Origin: Apodemus sylvaticus
Lineage: Eukaryota > Chordata > Mammalia > Rodentia > Muridae
Length of the DNA: 64,000 bases
Reading direction: 5' to 3'
Assembly (NCBI RefSeq): GCF_947179515.1
Contig: NC_067487.1
Location: 43,628,514 to 43,692,513, forward strand
Below, in pieces: positions 21,086 through 32,815 of this stretch. The position numbers were made by a program, and so were the translations under genes. Position 1 is the first letter of the stretch. Each line of letters starts with the position of its first letter. The notes under the pieces were generated by a model. The model made no database searches, was not told the origin of the DNA, and saw only the letters and a list, made by a program, of their open reading frames with translations.

Positions 21086-21655
21086 TGATGATTAATATTG
21101 GTCGTGAACTTCCTCCTGTCAGGAATCAACCAAGTGACAAATCTCTGAGTGAGTTTATATTATGGTTCTTTAGAAATGCACAATTGATAGAATGAATGTA
21201 TATTACAGATGGGGGTTTATGAGATTGGTTTCCACTATTTGTGCTGGGTAGTCCAATGATGGCTGTCTTTGAATTGGTAGGGCTGACAACCTAGTAGCTG
21301 TTCACTCTACAAGGCTGTATGTATCAGAAATCTCAATCTGACACTGAAGTCGTGGTGGATCTCTTGGAGAATAATGGGTGTTAAGTCCTTGGTGGAAAAA
21401 CCAATGAAGCTGTGCCGGGATATCATCAAAGTATAGCAGTGGCGGTGTCAGCAACAGCATAGGTTACTCACACAGGACTATGGTCATCTGGCAAACAGCA
21501 GAAGGTTTTCTTAGACTCCTAAGATCCACTAGGTGGTGCCCATTCCAGGGGAATGTCTTACCCACTTAGCAGATCCTCCTCACAGACATGCCAGAGATTA
21601 CCTGGTTGATTCCATCTATAATCAACCCCACAATCAAGATTAATCATTATATTGT
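21086..21655 (-). mobile_element. Medium-reiteration dispersed repeat with inverted-repeat-like ends
   Basis: Blocks such as TGCTGGGTAGTCCAATGATG, TGGCTGTCTTTGAATTGGTA and GATTAATCTTGATTG (minus strand) match a repeat family I have seen in rodent genomes but cannot name with confidence. The ends GATTAATATTGGTCGTGAA (about 21090) and the reverse complement of CCCACAATCAAGATTAATC (about 21629-21647) are imperfect inverted repeats. No open frame. Orientation is tentative. Confidence 0.5.
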
Positions 21656-24110
21656 GGAACTGTTAACCCTGGGTGAGTGAGCTTAACGCCTTCGATGCCT
21701 TTGCTAAGAGACATCCATGTCTCTGAGTGAAAACTATCCTAAAACTAGCGAGAAAAGTAAGTCTTCAGTAGTTATTACGGAACCTCCATTTTTTGTTATC
21801 TTCATATGTCCTATAGTTAATGTATATAGGCTTCTGTGGTTTACATCTGTTGAATGTGTTCCTAAGATTTACATGTTGGTCTCCAATGTGGTCTTGCTTT
21901 GTGGTAGTAGAGACTTTAGTAACCATGTTTTTAATAATCAGGTCTGCACAAGAACAGGCTGTCAAAAATCAGGCATAGATGGAGAAGAAGCTTAGGGAAC
22001 CTCACCTCTCATGGCTGGCCTCTTTTTAACAGTAGATTCAGGTAGAGGGGAAATCAGTTGCCCACATTTTGTATGCACTGATGGGATCTGGCTTCAATGG
22101 AAAATTCCAATCCAGTGGTCACACTGATGGCCCTGGTTAAACTAAATGGATTGCAAACAAACCTGAAAATCATGAATCTATGGAAAGGACTGGTAGGAAT
22201 AGGCTTGAGTGGACAGTGGTGATAAAAATGGGAGGAGCTAAGAGACAGACAGAGAATAATCAGTATTTATTATATACATAAGTTAAATGAATATATATGA
22301 ACATAAATATATACACATAACATGTATATACAAATATACAAACACACATGTGCATATATACATATATATAAATATATACATATAAACATAATTTATTTAG
22401 AAATAAAGACTCAAGGGAGCTAATTAGGTTGCTGAGCCACTACTCTTGAATAATGCTGCTTGGCTACTATAGTGTCATGTATAGCCAGGCTTGTCGAGCT
22501 TTAAGCTTTTAAATACATTAAGTAAATAGTCTTCCTTGCACTGTAAAGTTCTCACCCTCAATTATTTTATTACAACAACAGAAAACAAATTAAGACAGGG
22601 CAAGTGTTTTTTTTTTTTTGTCTCCTTGATATTTACTCTTAACACAGAGTTAGTACGACTTCCATATAGTGGCACAGTTGAATATGAAGTTTGTTGAAAA
22701 CTGTCTCTTTGACAGCATCTGGCTCAGAGGTCATTTGATAATAATCCATCATCATCAGGAATATTTCAGGGTACTCCACTTAGAAAAAACGGAAAACAGC
22801 ATCTCATGGTGGCTAAGCCTGTGAAAAGCATCAGAATAACATGCATTACAGTCTTACAAGCAACTTTATCATCTCATATCCTAAAAGTTGCTTCTGTAAA
22901 ACAAGGTCGTGATAGTATCCATTTGAAATGGATCAGATGTGTCCCTGATATGTAGTAGAAAACAGTCTATAGTATTAACATTGCTATAAATTTTCTCACA
23001 CAGTATGCAGATGGACAGAGAATGTGAAACTTTTTCTTTCTTAAAATGTACTGTTCTTCTTCATGGGGTAAACAAACAACCCTAATGAGCCAACCAGTAA
23101 TGATAGTCCAAAGTAAATTAAGCAATTCCTTTAGGTAATGCTTGTCCTCTGGTAAAAATAGCTTCAGAATTGTGCCCTCTTTATTTGCATTTTCCCAAGA
23201 GGACATCAGATGGATAAAGTTAACAAAATTTTCCTTGTCCTTATCACATCCCAGAAGGGGCCCAGAGATCCATGTGATACCCCAGTACTCATGAGTAGTC
23301 TCTATGGTGATGACCTTCAGCCTGCTGCTTGACCTACGGGCATTCTCACTTGGGTTGAATATTGTCTATTCTTCTTACTTTCATTATTTTCCTGTGTACT
23401 ATTCCAAATGGGTTAGCTTTTTGTAGATCATGCTGATCACCGCTCACCTTCTTCAAGTATCTGGAAATGAAACTAGTAAGTTTCCCTTCTCCACTTTGTA
23501 ATCCCCACAAGGTCAGAAGAAACACACTTCTAGTGCTCACCCTGTGTCCCGCCTTGCTTATTCACAGGTTCACACTCAACTATGACTGGATGCTTTATTA
23601 GATGTGGACATAAAAGTAAGGTTAATTTATTAATAAAGTAACCTAAATTGAGAGGGATTTCAAAATAGCACACATTGTTTATTTTCTTTTATCCTTTGTG
23701 CCTTCTTCCATTTTCTCAGAATGAATTTTCAAGGTGGATGCCAAGGCTTTAAGTCATGTCTATTTCTTTATTCACCTTCAGCTTCTTCAAAAATAAAAGA
23801 ACAACTCTGAATATACAAGGCCAAGTCACATCAGAGAGGGAAGATGTCCTTCACTGTGTGAAGGAGCTGGGGTAGGCAGGCTTCTAGCCCATGCCAGGTC
23901 ATCTTTTCCTTCTTCCCTCTTAAATGTAGGGAAGAAAACCACATTTTACCTGATCTGAATGCATCTGGGCTCTATGGTCTTTGCATCAGTCTCTACATTG
24001 CTTTCTTGAAGAGCTGGCTAAGACATTTCTTTACACTTTTACTGGTTTCTATTTTATGTCTCAAGTATTTCCTTTTTTATTTTTTATTTTTTTTGAGACA
24101 GAGAGAGGTA
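21656..24110. other. Non-coding stretch with AT-rich low-complexity block
   Basis: No gene or dispersed repeat recognised. An irregular TATATACATA-type block lies at about 22265-22400, and a T-run at about 22609-22619. Confidence 0.55.
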
Positions 24111-24126
24111 ATTGGATGTGATTTTT

Positions 24127-24481
24127 TTATTTATTCGATATATTTTTTATTTACATTTCAAATCATTTCCCCTTTCCTAGCCCCCCCCCCACTCCACAAA
24201 AGTCCCGTAATCCCCCTTCTCTCCCCCTGTCCTCCCACCCATGTGGTATATCTACACAATGGAGTACTATTCAGCCATTAGAAACAATGAATTCATGAAA
24301 TTCTTAGGCAAATGGATGGAGCTAGAGAACATCATACTAAGTGAGGTAACCCAGACTCAAAAGGTGAATCATGGTATGCACTCACTGATAAGTGGATATT
24401 AACCTAGAAAACTGGAATACCCAAAACATAATCCACACATCAAATGATGTCCAAGAAGAACGAAGGAGTGGCCCCTTGTTC
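24127..24481 (-). mobile_element. Twin-primed (5'-inverted) L1, short
   Basis: 24127-24240 is the reverse complement of an L1 3' UTR end (T-run, then ATTTACATTTCAAATCATTT and a C-rich tract). 24241-24481 is plus-oriented ORF2 C-terminus and early 3' UTR (ATGTGGTATATCTACACAAT to CCCTTGTTCTGG). Against the first L1 the pieces cover about 1838-1950 and 1539-1781, with about 60 bases lost at the internal junction. TGGATGTGATTTTT flanks exactly at 24113-24126 and 24482-24495. Confidence 0.96.
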
Positions 24482-24495
24482 TGGATGTGATTTTT

Positions 24496-24855
24496 AAGAA
24501 TCCTACCCTTTCCCATTTTTAGCTAGCTATATCCTCTATCTGGATGGGTATTGGATTTCTGATTTCTGATTTCAAAGTAGTAAGTACAGATTTGAAATTA
24601 GTGTAACATGCAGAAGAAATTTGAAATGTCATTTCCAGCCCCCAGCTCCAATATTTCCTGCTCTCCCAAATATAGGTTTTAATTATCTCATCTAAATTTT
24701 ATTAATTAATTAACTAATCAATTAGAACAGGGTTGTAAGCTTAGATTTTTCTAAATTTCAAAATTTACTTTAATAAGGGCTCTTAATGCCTTAATCTCCC
24801 TTCTTGCCCGCCACTCACCAGATGGAGTGGAAAGGCAATGTTAATAGGGAAAAGG
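24496..24855. other. Non-coding stretch, nothing recognised
   Basis: AT-rich; no gene or dispersed repeat recognised. Confidence 0.55.
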
Positions 24856-24859
24856 GGGG

Positions 24860-25440
24860 ATGTGGATCTGTTTAGAAACAGTTCTTTGGAGCAATTCCAA
24901 TTTTTATTGCCAGGATAGCAGCAGTTCAGTTCACAGGAATCTGCAGTGGTAGCTTGATTCACTTGTAAACACCATTCATGAATCAGCAACAGCAGTTTGA
25001 TCCAGAAGAAACCTCAAGGCTCTGCCAATTGGCTCAAGTCTGCCAAAGCAGCAAGAAGCCTCCAGAATACCACCAGGAGTTAATTAGTACATTTCTCTCT
25101 ATGAAATCATGACAATCGATGATCAACAAAGAGTGGCGAGTGAACCAATACCACAGAGTGTCGTCTGTTGTCTGTTGGATTGTATTTATATCCTTTCCAA
25201 GCATCATGTGTTCTCTCAAGTATCCGCTCTAGCAAAAGGTCTCATGTCCTTTTTATGGTCTTTACATTGGTTTCTACATTGCTTTCTTGCAGAGTAATGT
25301 AGAAACTAGGCTTCTAGAAAAACACCACGTCTGTTCTCAATGAAACATCCTCCCACATTTATGCTTCAGGAAAAGTATCCTCCATAAGACAGTTTCCAGA
25401 ATAAAAACATCATCTGACACAACTGAGTCTCCAAAAAGAC
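24860..25440 (-). mobile_element. Probable solo LTR of an endogenous retrovirus-like element
   Basis: Read on the minus strand it starts near TGTGTCAGATGATG (about 25435). A TATA-like box, TATAAATA, is at 25190-25183, and an AATAAA polyadenylation signal at 24908-24903. That is the layout of an LTR. Text such as CACTCTGTGGTATTGGTTCA and GGAGGCTTCTTGCTGCTTTG is familiar from rodent LTRs, but I cannot name the family. No internal viral coding sequence is seen on either side. Edges are uncertain. Confidence 0.5.
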
Positions 25441-25454
25441 ACTGTGAAGGGGAA

Positions 25455-25492
25455 TTTGTTTTTGTTTGTTTGTTTGTTTGTTTGTTTGTTTG
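25455..25492. repeat. (GTTT)n microsatellite
   Basis: About nine GTTT units next to the upstream edge of the probable LTR. Confidence 0.97.
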
Positions 25493-26300
25493 CCAGTCTA
25501 GCCCAGTCTTCTATCCTACCCTATTGTGTCCAAATGTTTACACAGGTCAACTAAGGGAAAACCCTACTGTTTGGTACTTGGATGAATCAGTATTTCACTG
25601 GGTTAACTAATAAAAATTTACTCAGCTATGGGATGGAATTTTTAGAGCCATCTGCTATATAAAGTATTTGCAAAATTCTAAGAAGCACCCAGGCATGCAA
25701 GTTTAATAAAGATCCTTAAAATTATGGAGGAATTTGTATAGATAGATGTCACGCAAAAGTCTATTTGTACATTTATAGGTATGTCTAATGAGCCTCCAAA
25801 ATGAAGTCATGCCTCTTCTCTTCATTTCTTCATGCATAGTCAGGCATGACGTGCACCCCACTTCGGTTGATCAGTTTTACTATTCACCTTGGGACAGGAG
25901 TTACGCTAAGGTCACATTAAGAACAAGTTAACTTTATTGATGACCTCACTTATTCTATACCTAGGTAGGCACTCAGTAAAATATGTCTCTCACAGTCATG
26001 TATCATAGCTGATACATGAAAATGAGACTTAAAAACTATAAAGCCAGTGTAAATTTAGGACAAGGATCCAGTTTCTACCTCCAGAAGCACAAGGGGCCAA
26101 ATGCAACATCAAGAAAGGAAAGTGTCTGCAGGAATGTAAAGATGTATTAAAGAGGCAGGGGGTAGGGTAGGGGTCTGAAAACACTGAAAGGTATATTTCA
26201 TCTAGGCAGTTTCTTTGGTTCCTTTCCAGACACATCTGGTGCTTTGAAAATAATTATAGATAAAATAAAATAGATAATAAACTAAATACAAAGTAGAGGG
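25493..26300. other. Non-coding stretch, nothing recognised
   Basis: Apparently single-copy sequence without supported genes. Confidence 0.55.
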
Positions 26301-26425
26301 ATAAAGCCCAGCCTGTAAATCCAGTGCTTCAGAGGCTGAAGCAGGAGAACTGAGAATTTAAGGCTAGCCTGGGCTAAGAAAAAAATGTGAGATACTCTGT
26401 CTCAGAAAACCAAAAGCAAGTGAAT
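26301..26425 (+). mobile_element. Old B1-type monomer (proto-B1/B1F-like)
   Basis: AGCCCAGCCTGTAAATCCAG, GAGGCTGAAGCAGGAGAACT, GGCTAGCCTGGGCTAAGA and ATACTCTGTCTCAGAAAACC follow the 7SL-derived order without the B1-specific internal duplication that I can see. It is much more diverged than the B1 33 bp downstream. Confidence 0.7.
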
Positions 26426-26457
26426 AACAACAACAAAACATAAGAAATGAAACTAAG

Positions 26458-26632
26458 GCCGGGCAGTGGTGGCGCACACCTGTAATCCCAGCACTCTGGG
26501 AGGTAGAGGCAGGCAGATTTATGAGTTTGAGGCCAGCCTGGTCTACAGAGTGAGTTCCAAGACAGCCAGGGCTTACAGAAAAACCCTGTCTCCAAAAAAC
26601 CAAAAAAAAGAAAAGGAAAAAAAAAAGAAATA
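26458..26632 (+). mobile_element. B1 SINE
   Basis: The head is GCCGGGCAGTGGTGGCGCAC, followed by CCAGCACTCTGGGAGGTAGA and CCCTGTCTCCAAAAAACC and an A-rich tail. AAATGAAACTAAG (26445-26457) and AAATAAAACTAAG (26633-26645) form a 13-bp target-site duplication with one mismatch. Confidence 0.94.
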
Positions 26633-26685
26633 AAATAAAACTAAGAAATTGTCTATGCTGCATTTTCTTCCTTTTTCCCCCTATT

Positions 26686-27071
26686 TTTTTAATTGGATAT
26701 TTTCATTATTTACATTTCAAATGTTATCCTCTTTCCTGGCTCCCCCTCTCCTGAAACTCTCTATTCCTTTCCTCTCCCCCCTGCTGCTATGAGGGTGTTC
26801 CCCCTACCCACACAGCCACTCCCCCTGTCATTCCCCTACACTGGGGCATTGAGCCTTCGCAGGACCAAGGGCCCCTCCTCCCATTGATGCCCAACAAGGC
26901 CATCCTCTGCTACATATGTACCTGGAGCCATGGGTCCCTCCATGTGTACTCTTCAGTTGGTAGCTTAGTCCCTGGGAGTTCTGGGGGGGAGAGCTCTGAT
27001 TGGTTGATCTTGTTGTTTATCTTATGGGGTTGCAAACCCCTTCAGCTCCTTCAGTCCTTTCTCTAACTCCT
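26686..27071 (-). mobile_element. 5'-truncated L1 3' UTR, antisense
   Basis: A T-run, then ATTATTTACATTTCAAATGT, a C-rich tract and CTACACTGGGGCATTGAGCC, CCATTGATGCCCAACAAGGC, GGGGTTGCAAACCCCTTCAG. This is the reverse complement of an L1 3' UTR, subtype as at 33095-33534. Homology ends at CTCTAACTCC near 27070. I could not find a target-site duplication. Confidence 0.9.
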
Positions 27072-27783
27072 GATGATATTACTATTATCTGATCTAATAA
27101 AAGGATGATGACATTGATATTTGAAATATTCTCATACTTGACATTTAAATTGTTCTTTAAAAATTTTTGCTTCTCCTCTCTTGCCTGCTTCAAAATAACA
27201 GAAGATTCAGACATGAAGATGTGCCTAAGAACATATTATATCTTCATGAATGAAGATTTTGATTTTGGAGGGCCATGGTGCCTTAACATCAAAATGAGAT
27301 TTTCGTGGAAATAAATATATTTAGGTCACATGGTGAAGGACATGATGATATCATTGTGGAAAATAGCGAAAACATCAAAGTAGAAGTATAAGCCGGGAAA
27401 TATTGTACTCAGTAGCAGACAGGTTACATACGCAATGGCTTAAACGTGCACACAACCTAGTGGTGGGAGAGAACGCCTTTATGTAAGCAAACCAAACCCA
27501 TCTTTGTAGACAATTATGTAGAGAAGCGAACGTGTAGTAGCACCAAGTCAGCATGCTGGGCTCTCACTGCAGGCTGGCAGGCAGCCAAAGCCCAACCTGC
27601 TGAGAAGAAAATTGAAAGAAAAAAAAGTAAAGTTGCTGCATGAGGTGAAGTGTGTCACAGGATGTGAAGATGCTTCTGGGAAGGCCAGGGGTTAAAAAAA
27701 AAGGTCAACGTTTTGCTTATGAGGCATCTTCAGAGCTGGACCCACTGCTGGGGTGTCCTGATTTCACAAAAGGTCAGGTCTGT

Positions 27784-27829
<46 letters not shown>

Positions 27830-28721
27830 TTATAAGTATACAAACTACCACAGCATGTGAGCACTGAAGTGTGCTGGTACCACCAACAGGCACTGCTTTG
27901 GTTTTAGCATCCATCAGGAAGGGGACAGCTGGATTTCAAAGACAATTTACAAACCTCTGGGCTACAGTGAGCAAGTTCTCCAAATTAATACAGTCTATAG
28001 AAGTGTTTCATCCCAAATATGTGCAGGAATAAAGTGACATCATCACAGGAAGCATTTCAGAATTTCAAAGATGTACTAGAACCTTCTGGCCACAGATCCT
28101 GACCTTCTTCCTGGTGATGAACCAGAAGCATTTTCTCTGAAGGTTCTTTCACCTCACAGACTCAAGATGACCCATCATCTGAAGTCACTATAGCTCATCA
28201 CGTGCGTGAGTCTCCGGTTCTTATTATATATTTTATAAATCGCTGGCATTTCTTGGATCTTACCATACTCTAATGCAACTGTCATTTTTATAATTATGTC
28301 CATTTAGTGTTACCGTTGCTTAGGTCTGGACAGCCCGTTCATGTTTTATTCCAAAAATAGTTCCTATCCTGAGGGTTGCACTATAGACACTTCGGTATTT
28401 TGATGTGGAGGATTGGACATTCTGTTAATTTACTCCGAGTTTGTTGCTTGCATGAAATTGTCTCTGCAGTTAAAGAAAAGATGCCTTATGGAGTAAGTGC
28501 TCAGTTGATGGAAGCAGATTACTACGGCAATTATTATAATGAAGAAGTTATTGCTTCTAAAGAAGGAATCATCTTTCAAGTTTATACCTATGATGTTCCA
28601 GTTGTTTGGTGCCTGAAAACGAAGCGGTAAATTCTTTCTCAAAATTATGCAACCCTCGTTTCTTATCCTGAAAATGAAAACAATATAATTGGTAAAGACT
28701 CCACTATAAAGTCTCCTTTAA
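27072..28721. other. Non-coding stretch with TG microsatellite
   Basis: No gene or dispersed repeat recognised. The 84-codon frame at 28376-28630 (plus) has no recognisable domain and is probably chance. Confidence 0.5.
27779..27828. repeat. (TG)n microsatellite
   Basis: About 24 TG units with one TC interruption near the start. Confidence 0.98.
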
Positions 28722-28940
28722 AAAAGAGATTTATTTACTTTATGTGTATATATGTTTTGCCTGAATGTATTCGTGAGTGACTCAGGTGTGACTGGTGCAT
28801 ATGATTCCAGAAAAGGACATAAGATTCTCTGGAAGTGGGGTTACAGATGTCTGTTAGCTGTCAAGTAGGTACTTAGAGCTGAACCCAGGTTCTCTAGCAG
28901 AGCAATAGATGTTCTTAATTACTGAGTTTACTGGTTGAAT
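28722..28940 (-). mobile_element. B3-type SINE, antisense
   Basis: Reverse complement of the B2/B3 superfamily: GAGATTTATTTACTTTATGT (A-rich 3' end), TTTGCCTGAATGTATTCGTG, CTCTGGAAGTGGGGTTACAG and CTGAACCCAGGTTCTCTAGC. The length and the GGAAGTGGGGTTACAG block favour B3 over B2. It is diverged. Confidence 0.78.
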
Positions 28941-28959
28941 AAGACTGGCTGCTATAGGC

Positions 28960-29290
28960 TTATGCAGCTGAATGCCTAGTCACAGGGAGGAACACTATTG
29001 GAGAAGGATTAAAATGTGTGCTCTTATTGGAGTAGGTGCGGCCTTGTTAGAGTAAGTGTGTCAGTGGGGGTGGGTTTTGAGGTTTTGAAAGCCTATGCCA
29101 GGCCTAATGCTCTCTCTGCCTTAGGAATAGGTGGTGGCTACAGCTATTTTGACAGTGCCTGTCTGCAGATCAGATTCCTACCAAGATGGTGATGGACTAA
29201 CCCTTTGAAAGTGTAAGCAATTCCCCAATTAAAACTTTCTAGGAGTTGCCTTGGCAAGGCATCTCTTCATAGAGATTGAACAGTGAGTAA
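28960..29290 (+). mobile_element. Dispersed rodent repeat, same family as 53636-54025
   Basis: CAGGGAGGAACACTATTGGA, GTGCGGCCTTGTTAGAGTAA, GTGGGGGTGGGTTTTGAGGT and CCCCAATTAAAACTTTCTAG, GAGTTGCCTTGGCAAGGCAT follow a common murine repeat. I know the sequence but not its name. The reverse complement occurs at 53636-54025, so the window holds two copies in opposite orientation. Confidence 0.7.
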
Positions 29291-29731
29291 GGCATGGTAC
29301 CATCTCTCCATATGTCTACTTTTATGATGGAAATAATTAAATTTCAGTCAAACAGGTCTATATGACATAGATACAGACTTCTATTACTTATTTGAGCAAG
29401 TGATAAAAAGAAAAGCATTGTTGCTTTTGATCAATTACATATGGAAACAAAACTATTATTATAGGAAATAGAAAATGAATACGACATTCATTTCAGCCAG
29501 GCACATGACTACCGTCTTTGTTCATGTCTCGTCCCCATTAGAATGATGAAGCACACTGGCTATCTCTGAAAAAGGAATTCCTTGCTGTTTACCTTCGTCA
29601 CTTGGAAAGAACTAGTTCTTCATCCTCATTGTAAATTGATCTTTACAGTGCAAAATAATATATTCTGTTGTATCATGCACTTGATGGGTAGTACAACTCC
29701 TCATATTTTAAATGATACATTATATGTCCAA

Positions 29732-29777
<46 letters not shown>

Positions 29778-30832
29778 ATTTGAAGCACAGTAGCTTTAAC
29801 ATGAAGCACAACCTGAAGCAGTACTTTATAGAGAGTAGGGAGATTCCAATGATTTTTTTCTTTACTTTTTTCCTTATCTGTACACAAAATCATTCTTCTT
29901 CTTTGTCTGTGGAATTATTGTTTTAGGTGCTGCCATTTGGCATGTTTATTATATGAAAAGTATAATAATAGTTACATAAAAATAGCCATTTACTATAAGT
30001 TATCAGTTATATTCATTTACTAGTCTTAGGAAACAAAAGAGTTACCAAGGGACAGGCTTCAGAGCACTTATGGTTTTATTGTAGCACACAGTTTTCCTGC
30101 CATCAGTCACTACTCAGTTGTAGCCATTATAACTACATTGGTTTAAAGAGATTATCATTAAGAAATCCATGTGTATGACTAGGTGTATAAATATAAATAG
30201 AACATATGATAATTTTTCTGTAAAGGCCTAAGAGAAATGTAGTTAACTCAAGACTAAACACTTCAGTGAAAATGAATTGGAAAAGTATACACCTGCTCTT
30301 GTCTAGAAGCAAAATAACGACCCTATTAAAATAATAGTCAAGACTAAATATGAAATAAAGTTTCACCAAGGGGAGAAACACATTAGAGAGCAGGTGTGCA
30401 TGAAATTCCACTTATTTATGCTTCCTTATACTAGAAACTTGCTTACAATAAACAAAAACAAACTCATGATTATTACTGAGGACAATTCTCTAGGAATGAC
30501 TTTTACCTTTTCCTTAATGTCTTGTCACAGTCTCCATCTCCACCATTACTGGAAATTGGTTCTATTAACAAATATTTGTTTCAAACTGTTGCTGCCGGTT
30601 CAGGATAGGAGTTTGAGAATACTAATGTAGCTGTTTCATTACTCTCTGGTATTTATGCTAACTTATATCTTCCATGGGCAAAACTAATACAAAAAATCCA
30701 AGTCAAAAAGTCCAAGACCTCTTTGGGCCATAGTGGGAGCAGGAAGCCCACCTGATGAATTAGCATTGGAAATGAGGATTACTTATCTCACATAGTAATC
30801 ATATCAGCTATGAGAGAGATTAAAAATGATAT
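29291..30832. other. Non-coding stretch with TA microsatellite
   Basis: AT-rich; no supported gene or other repeat. (TA)n lies at 29733-29766, with degenerate TATATG units to about 29780. Confidence 0.55.
29733..29780. repeat. (TA)n microsatellite
   Basis: Pure TA then ATATATGTATATATGT. Confidence 0.97.
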
Positions 30833-31032
30833 GGAGGACTGGAGAGATGGCTCAGTGTTCAGTAAGAGCACTGACTGCTCTTCCAGAGATCCTGAGTTTA
30901 AGTCCCAGCAACCATATGGTGGCTCACAGCCTTGTAGTAAGATCTGATGCCCTCTTCTGGTGTGTCTGAAGACAGATCCAGTGCACTCACATAAAATGAA
31001 TAAATAAATAAGTAGATAAATAAATAGATTTT
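30833..31032 (+). mobile_element. B2 SINE with target-site duplication
   Basis: The tRNA-derived head is GGAGAGATGGCTCAGTGTTC, then ACTGACTGCTCTTCCAGAGA, GTGGCTCACAGCC and GCCCTCTTCTGGTGTGTCTG, followed by an AATAAATAAATAAG tail. AAAATGATAT flanks at 30823-30832 and 31033-31042. The body also carries a CTCF-like core on the minus strand (30949-30962). Confidence 0.96.
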
Positions 31033-31042
31033 AAAATGATAT

Positions 31043-32090
31043 TGAGAGAGAACTAGCTTCTAATGAACACAAAATAAGGCCTTTGCCACAAGAATTAAAA
31101 ACGCTACATGAAAAATGAAAAACACACTGCAAAAGAATGTGTTGAGTCTTGGGAGTGAGCCTTCTGTTGTCTTTGAAGGACGAGTGGACTGTTTATTCTC
31201 CAACCGGTGCTGAACATTCAGATATAAGCAGTTGTTCTGTGTGTTAGGTTGGTGAACACTCCCAGGAGAGTGCATCAAGTACAGTGTAAGCAACCCTATC
31301 TTCCTAGAGAAAGGAATGGCTCCCCTGGAAAGATGCCATCTAGGTTTTCTGCATGGAAATTTTCCTTGCAGTTTTGCTCCTGTGTTTGTATCAAGGCAGA
31401 AAGATACAAAATAGGTGTACTGAAGACAGGTGGTGAACACATGACAATTGTTCTTCATCTGTATAAAGGAATGACATGTTGTGATGTCATTACAGCCAAG
31501 AAAAAAATCAGAAGGTTTTCAGAAATCTCCATGAAAGGACATTTTCAAGTGTTAGATATTATTTCTGGTTTCAAGGTATTTATGGTACATAGTTTTCTGT
31601 GTTCATACATTTGATGGAATGATTAATCTCAACTATGACACTAGCAGTGAGGCTCTGGGAAAGTTCGCATAGCTCACTTTCAACTTCCCATCTCAGAAAA
31701 TGGAGCTACAAATGCCCAATTTACACAGCCTCTGTGAAGATTTGGTATGCATTCTCTAGGCGATACTCTTGTTTTCCTGAAGTCCTGTCCTCAAGGCTCT
31801 GAGCTAATGATGGATGGCCCACAGGTGCCTAGATCGTGCCATTTATCTTTGGAAATAATCTGACACCTTCAATGGCAATATCAGTAATCTTGATAGTGTA
31901 CTCTTGAATAGAGTCCTAGGCTATCCTATTCTAGATCTTAACATTTAGCAACTCATTACGCAAATGATAAAGAAAGATTGAATGTGTACTATAGATTATT
32001 GTAAAGCTTGAAAACCAACATGGATCAAATGAGAGGTCTCTGTCAGTGGGGTTTTATAACATAGTGCTCATCAAAGAAAACAAGAGAGGA
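31043..32090. other. Non-coding stretch, nothing recognised
   Basis: Apparently single-copy. Two open frames of about 120-130 codons overlap on opposite strands (31060-31458 minus, 31249-31614 plus). Neither shows a recognisable domain. Confidence 0.5.
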
Positions 32091-32440
32091 AGTAAAAGCC
32101 ACGAAATGGCTCAGCAGGTAAAAGTGTTTTGGGGGGCCAGCCTGATAACCTCAATTCATAAGCCTCAGAGCCCATTTAAAATCTGGACCCTGTTGCTGGT
32201 TTAAGCATGTAATCTTGCAGGATGGGAGGCAGAGACAGGAGAAATCCCATGAAGCTCATAGGCCAGCTAGCCTGGCATATTACTAACAACACAAGAGACC
32301 CTGCCTCAGACAAGTTGGAACATGCAGGGCTGACTTTTGAGATTGTCCTTTGATGTCTACCATAGAAGGGCAAACACTCTCTCTCCAATACACATCATGT
32401 ACACACACATAACTAAAAATGAATAGATATAAAAAGAAAG
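32091..32440 (+). mobile_element. tRNA-derived SINE of the B2/B3 superfamily, old
   Basis: GAAATGGCTCAGCAGGTAAA is a tRNA-like head. It is followed by AGCCTGATAACCTCAATTCA, a GGGAGGCAGAGACAGGAGAA body and AGACCCTGCCTCAGACAAG. A CA-rich 3' end lies near 32395-32415. The layout resembles the SINE at 10596-10885. Confidence 0.6.
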
Positions 32441-32800
32441 CAAACAAAAGTAATAGTAATCATACAGAGGGATACAATAATAAGAAGTTAGAAACATAAC
32501 AAAAGTGCATCAAGTCCTGAGAAGATTATGTTTCATGGGTGATCAGTGATGGGCAGAATTCCAGAGGAAGCCGTGAACATAAATGCAATCTCAGGCACCA
32601 GCGTGGCCATACTGTGCCTGTAAACTCATTTTCACAACTTGGAGAGATGTCTGCTTTTATGGCCTCTATTATAGATGAGGATAAGATACAAGGGTAAAGC
32701 AAATTCTATAAGGAAGCAGAGAGAGCAAGACATCGAGCTCGGATTGAAGCTCAGACAAAGTTAAGCACTCAAAAACTCATACCTCAGTCAGACATGCCTT
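32441..32800. other. Non-coding stretch, nothing recognised
   Basis: AT-rich; no gene or repeat recognised. Confidence 0.5.
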
Positions 32801-32815
32801 TCAAAAACATGCGGG

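Noticed and set aside
31060..31614. Two 120-130 codon frames as a novel gene pair
   Set aside because: They overlap on opposite strands, show no domain, and lack promoter or splice evidence.
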